Assembly (NCBI GenBank): GCA_020026415.1
Contig: JAHHQL010000005.1
Span: forward strand, 33,784-97,783
DNA: 64,000 nucleotides
Reading direction: 5' to 3'
Source: Alistipes sp.
GTDB taxonomy: Bacteria > Bacteroidota > Bacteroidia > Bacteroidales > Rikenellaceae
Shown piece by piece: positions 62,097 to 64,000 of this stretch (the first letter of the stretch is position 1; every line of letters begins with the position of its first letter). The position numbers were made by a program, and so were the translations under genes. Below the pieces are notes generated by a model that made no database searches, was not told the origin of the DNA, and saw only the letters and a program-made list of their open reading frames with translations.

Positions 62097-63061
62097 TGAG
62101 CGAATTTAACGAAAAAGAGATATTGGATCTTGCCCGCAAGACCTTCCGTACCGAAATGGAGGCTCTGGGCGATATTGCCGAAACACTGGGTTCGGAATTT
62201 GTCGAGGCCGTGAAGATCATCCTTGAGTGCCACGGCAAATGTGTCGTCACGGGTATGGGTAAATCGGGTCTGATCGGCCGTAAGATTGCCGCCACGCTGG
62301 CTTCGACCGGTACGCCGAGTTTCTTCCTGCATCCGGGTGAGGCGTTCCACGGCGATTTGGGTATGATCTCCAAGGATGATGTCATTCTCGCCCTGTCGTA
62401 TTCGGGCGAGACGGACGAAATCCTCAAGATCGTTCCCTTTATCCACTCGAACGGCAACCCGCTGATCTCGATGACGGGTAAAGCCGAATCGACTCTGGCG
62501 AAAAACTCCGACGTTCACCTGTGCGTCGGCGTGAAGGAGGAGGCCTGCATCCTGCACCTTGCCCCCACAACCTCGACCACGGCACAAATTGCCATGGGCG
62601 ATGCGCTGGCGGTGGCTCTGATGCAGCAGCGTCATTTCTCAAGTCTCGATTTTGCCCGCCTGCATCCGGGAGGCAGCCTCGGCCGTCGTCTGTTGATGAC
62701 CGTCGGTAACGTGATGCGTTCGCACGATCTGCCGATCGTGTCGGCCGATTGCAGTGCCACGGAGATGATCCACACCATTTCAAAGGGCGGTCTGGGTCTG
62801 ATCGTCATCTGCAAGGACGACCACATCGAGGGCATCGTGACCGATGGTGATGTACGCCGTGCCATGGAGCGTCTGAAGGCCGATTTCTTCAACATCCACG
62901 CCGTCGATATTGCGTCGATGCACCCCAAAACCATTTCTCCCGACAAGAAACTGATCGAGGCCGAGAAGATGATGACCAAGAACAAGGTCACTTCGCTGCT
63001 CGTGGCCGATGAGAACGAGAAACTGGTCGGTGTGATCCAGATCTACGACATCAAACTTTAG
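62096..63061 (+). CDS. kdsD: Arabinose-5-phosphate isomerase
   Basis: A 321-residue KpsF/GutQ-family isomerase turning ribulose-5-phosphate into arabinose-5-phosphate, the first step of Kdo synthesis. The SIS domain (about 35-185) has GMGKSGLIGRKIAATLASTG and GEAFHGDLGM; two CBS domains follow (about 205-320). It completes the Kdo pathway set kdsB-kdsA-kdsD; the Kdo-8-phosphatase is not seen here. Confidence 0.94.
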   Translation: MSEFNEKEILDLARKTFRTEMEALGDIAETLGSEFVEAVKIILECHGKCVVTGMGKSGLIGRKIAATLASTGTPSFFLHPGEAFHGDLGMISKDDVILALSYSGETDEILKIVPFIHSNGNPLISMTGKAESTLAKNSDVHLCVGVKEEACILHLAPTTSTTAQIAMGDALAVALMQQRHFSSLDFARLHPGGSLGRRLLMTVGNVMRSHDLPIVSADCSATEMIHTISKGGLGLIVICKDDHIEGIVTDGDVRRAMERLKADFFNIHAVDIASMHPKTISPDKKLIEAEKMMTKNKVTSLLVADENEKLVGVIQIYDIKL

Positions 63062-63089
63062 ATAGAGAAATCCTTAAAACAAAATCGAT

Positions 63090-63992
63090 ATGCGAAAATT
63101 CTTATTACTGGTCATCACGGCCGTAGCATTTGTCGCGTGCGGTGATGACGACAACGTGTGGTCGGACAATTCGGGCGGAGGTAACCGTCCGGTACATGCG
63201 TCGAAACTTATTTCGAGAATCATCGCTTCGGGAGATACCTCCTGTGAGGGTGAGGTGACGATTAATTTTACCTATGACAAGCAGAACCGCCCCGAAACAA
63301 TCGCCTGCGAGATGAATCGTAAGGAAGAAGATCGCGTTTCGATCTGCAAGACGGACATCCGGATCAATCACGGTCGCAGTATGGCGCGTTGCGAGATCAA
63401 AAAATACCGTGACGGACACGAATTTCCTGATAAGAGCCACAAGGTGGTGGTGCTGGATGATTCCGGTCGTGCCGTGTCGGGCGATTACACCAATTTCGAC
63501 TTCGACGGCGAGGGCAAGTATGTCCGTAGCGAGGGGCAGTTCGAACTGACCTACGACCGTGCGGGTCGTTTGAGCCGCAGTTCGGTCAATCACCTCAAGT
63601 CCGACAACGGATTCGATGCGCTGGAGAATCGGATGACCTGGCGCGGAAATAACCTGACGGAGATCTCCTATCGTGCAGACGGTACGGATCACACCGACAA
63701 GGCCTACTATTCCGATGTGCTGAACAAGGCCAATCTCGATCTGAATTGGCTGTGCTATGCCCACAACCGCGGTTTTGCCAATCTGACGGGTGATTCCGAA
63801 AATCTGTTCTTCTTGATCGGCTATTGCGGCAAGTCATCGCGCAACCTGCCCGAAATGATCGTCAGTCAGGATTCCTCGAAGGATCACCGTTGCTTCTACA
63901 CCTACGAATTGGATAAGGAGGGTTACGTCAGCATGATCCGTGTCGAGAAAGGCAACGACGAGATCACCTATCGCATCTCCTACACCAAATAA
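63090..63992 (+). CDS. DUF4595-like lipoprotein with surface-export signal
   Basis: A 300-residue lipoprotein. The lipobox FVAC puts Cys17 at the start of the mature protein, followed by GDDDN. Acidic residues at this spot match the Bacteroidetes lipoprotein export signal that sends lipoproteins to the cell surface. The body has YD-type repeats (FTYDKQNRPE, LTYDRAGRLS, YTYELDKEGY), like the DUF4595 family. Function unknown. It is 28 nt after kdsD and may be co-transcribed. Confidence 0.75.
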   Translation: MRKFLLLVITAVAFVACGDDDNVWSDNSGGGNRPVHASKLISRIIASGDTSCEGEVTINFTYDKQNRPETIACEMNRKEEDRVSICKTDIRINHGRSMARCEIKKYRDGHEFPDKSHKVVVLDDSGRAVSGDYTNFDFDGEGKYVRSEGQFELTYDRAGRLSRSSVNHLKSDNGFDALENRMTWRGNNLTEISYRADGTDHTDKAYYSDVLNKANLDLNWLCYAHNRGFANLTGDSENLFFLIGYCGKSSRNLPEMIVSQDSSKDHRCFYTYELDKEGYVSMIRVEKGNDEITYRISYTK

Positions 63993-64000
63993 TATTGGGA

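Noticed and set aside
1..64000. tRNA, rRNA, CRISPR arrays, insertion sequences, prophage
   Set aside because: I looked for cloverleaf-like ends, regularly spaced repeats, transposase motifs and terminal inverted repeats and saw none. Very small or unusual RNAs could be missed by eye.

Overview
This window is chromosomal DNA from an anaerobic Bacteroidota, most likely order Bacteroidales and plausibly Rikenellaceae/Alistipes (the genus is an inference). The evidence is: Bacteroidetes-type promoters (TTTG, about 19-20 nt, TAnnTTTG) before many genes and almost no Shine-Dalgarno sequences; a fairly high-GC, GC3-rich gene set; PorX (type IX secretion regulator); a Porin_10-like porin; MutA/MutB methylmalonyl-CoA mutase; DUF4923 and DUF4595 proteins; and the lptC gene cluster seen in Bacteroidales. 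No rRNA, tRNA, CRISPR array, insertion sequence or prophage was recognised. The region looks like core genome with a few lineage-specific inserts.

Layout. 1-1.4 kb (minus): start of rlmH, preceded by a truncated glycoside hydrolase 2-like pseudoenzyme. 1.5-5.1 kb (plus): asnS, rpoN and a PAP2-like membrane protein. 5.2-11.9 kb (plus): MazG-like NTP pyrophosphohydrolase, a small unknown protein, an OPT oligopeptide transporter, pepT, nadE and a DUF4923 protein. 12-14.5 kb (minus): GDP-mannose pyrophosphorylase and murF. 14.7-18.3 kb (plus): pssA, a porin and a lytic transglycosylase. 18.5-20.6 kb (minus): S9 peptidase lipoprotein, divergent from a Nudix gene. 21.3-23.8 kb (minus): porX-tsaE-SRPBCC. 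24.1-24.5 kb: HU and a 30-residue basic protein. 25.2-37.6 kb (plus): rng, mfd, coaX, an outer-membrane protein, a TPR protein, lptC, a CNNM/CBS protein and a PpiD-like chaperone. 37.8-38.9 kb: a small membrane-protein/lipoprotein pair. 38.9-42.9 kb (minus): mutA-mutB. 43.1 kb: rpsU. 43.4-46.1 kb (minus): murK-like kinase, murQ and an HhH protein. 46.2-57.8 kb (minus): Omp85-like protein, DksA-like protein, ileS, MsbA-like exporter, rnhA and valS. 57.9-64 kb (plus): lon with a leader ORF, then kdsB-kdsA-kdsD and a DUF4595 lipoprotein.

Several genes serve the cell envelope: kdsB/kdsA/kdsD make and activate Kdo, lptC and the MsbA-like exporter move LPS, murF builds and murQ/murK recycle peptidoglycan, pssA makes phospholipid, and GDP-mannose supplies glycan synthesis. 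mutAB belongs to the succinate-propionate route of these fermenters.

The most interesting observations are catalytic-residue losses and swaps in otherwise ordinary genes. NadE has Ser in place of the glutaminase Cys. IleRS has the HIGH motif altered to GIHH, the form linked to mupirocin hyper-resistance. The GH2-like protein has lost its catalytic acid/base and the segment that would carry the nucleophile. Other points are a 52-codon leader ORF coupled to lon, a 30-residue basic protein after HU, and two unexplained non-coding stretches (24604-25158; 48197-48556).
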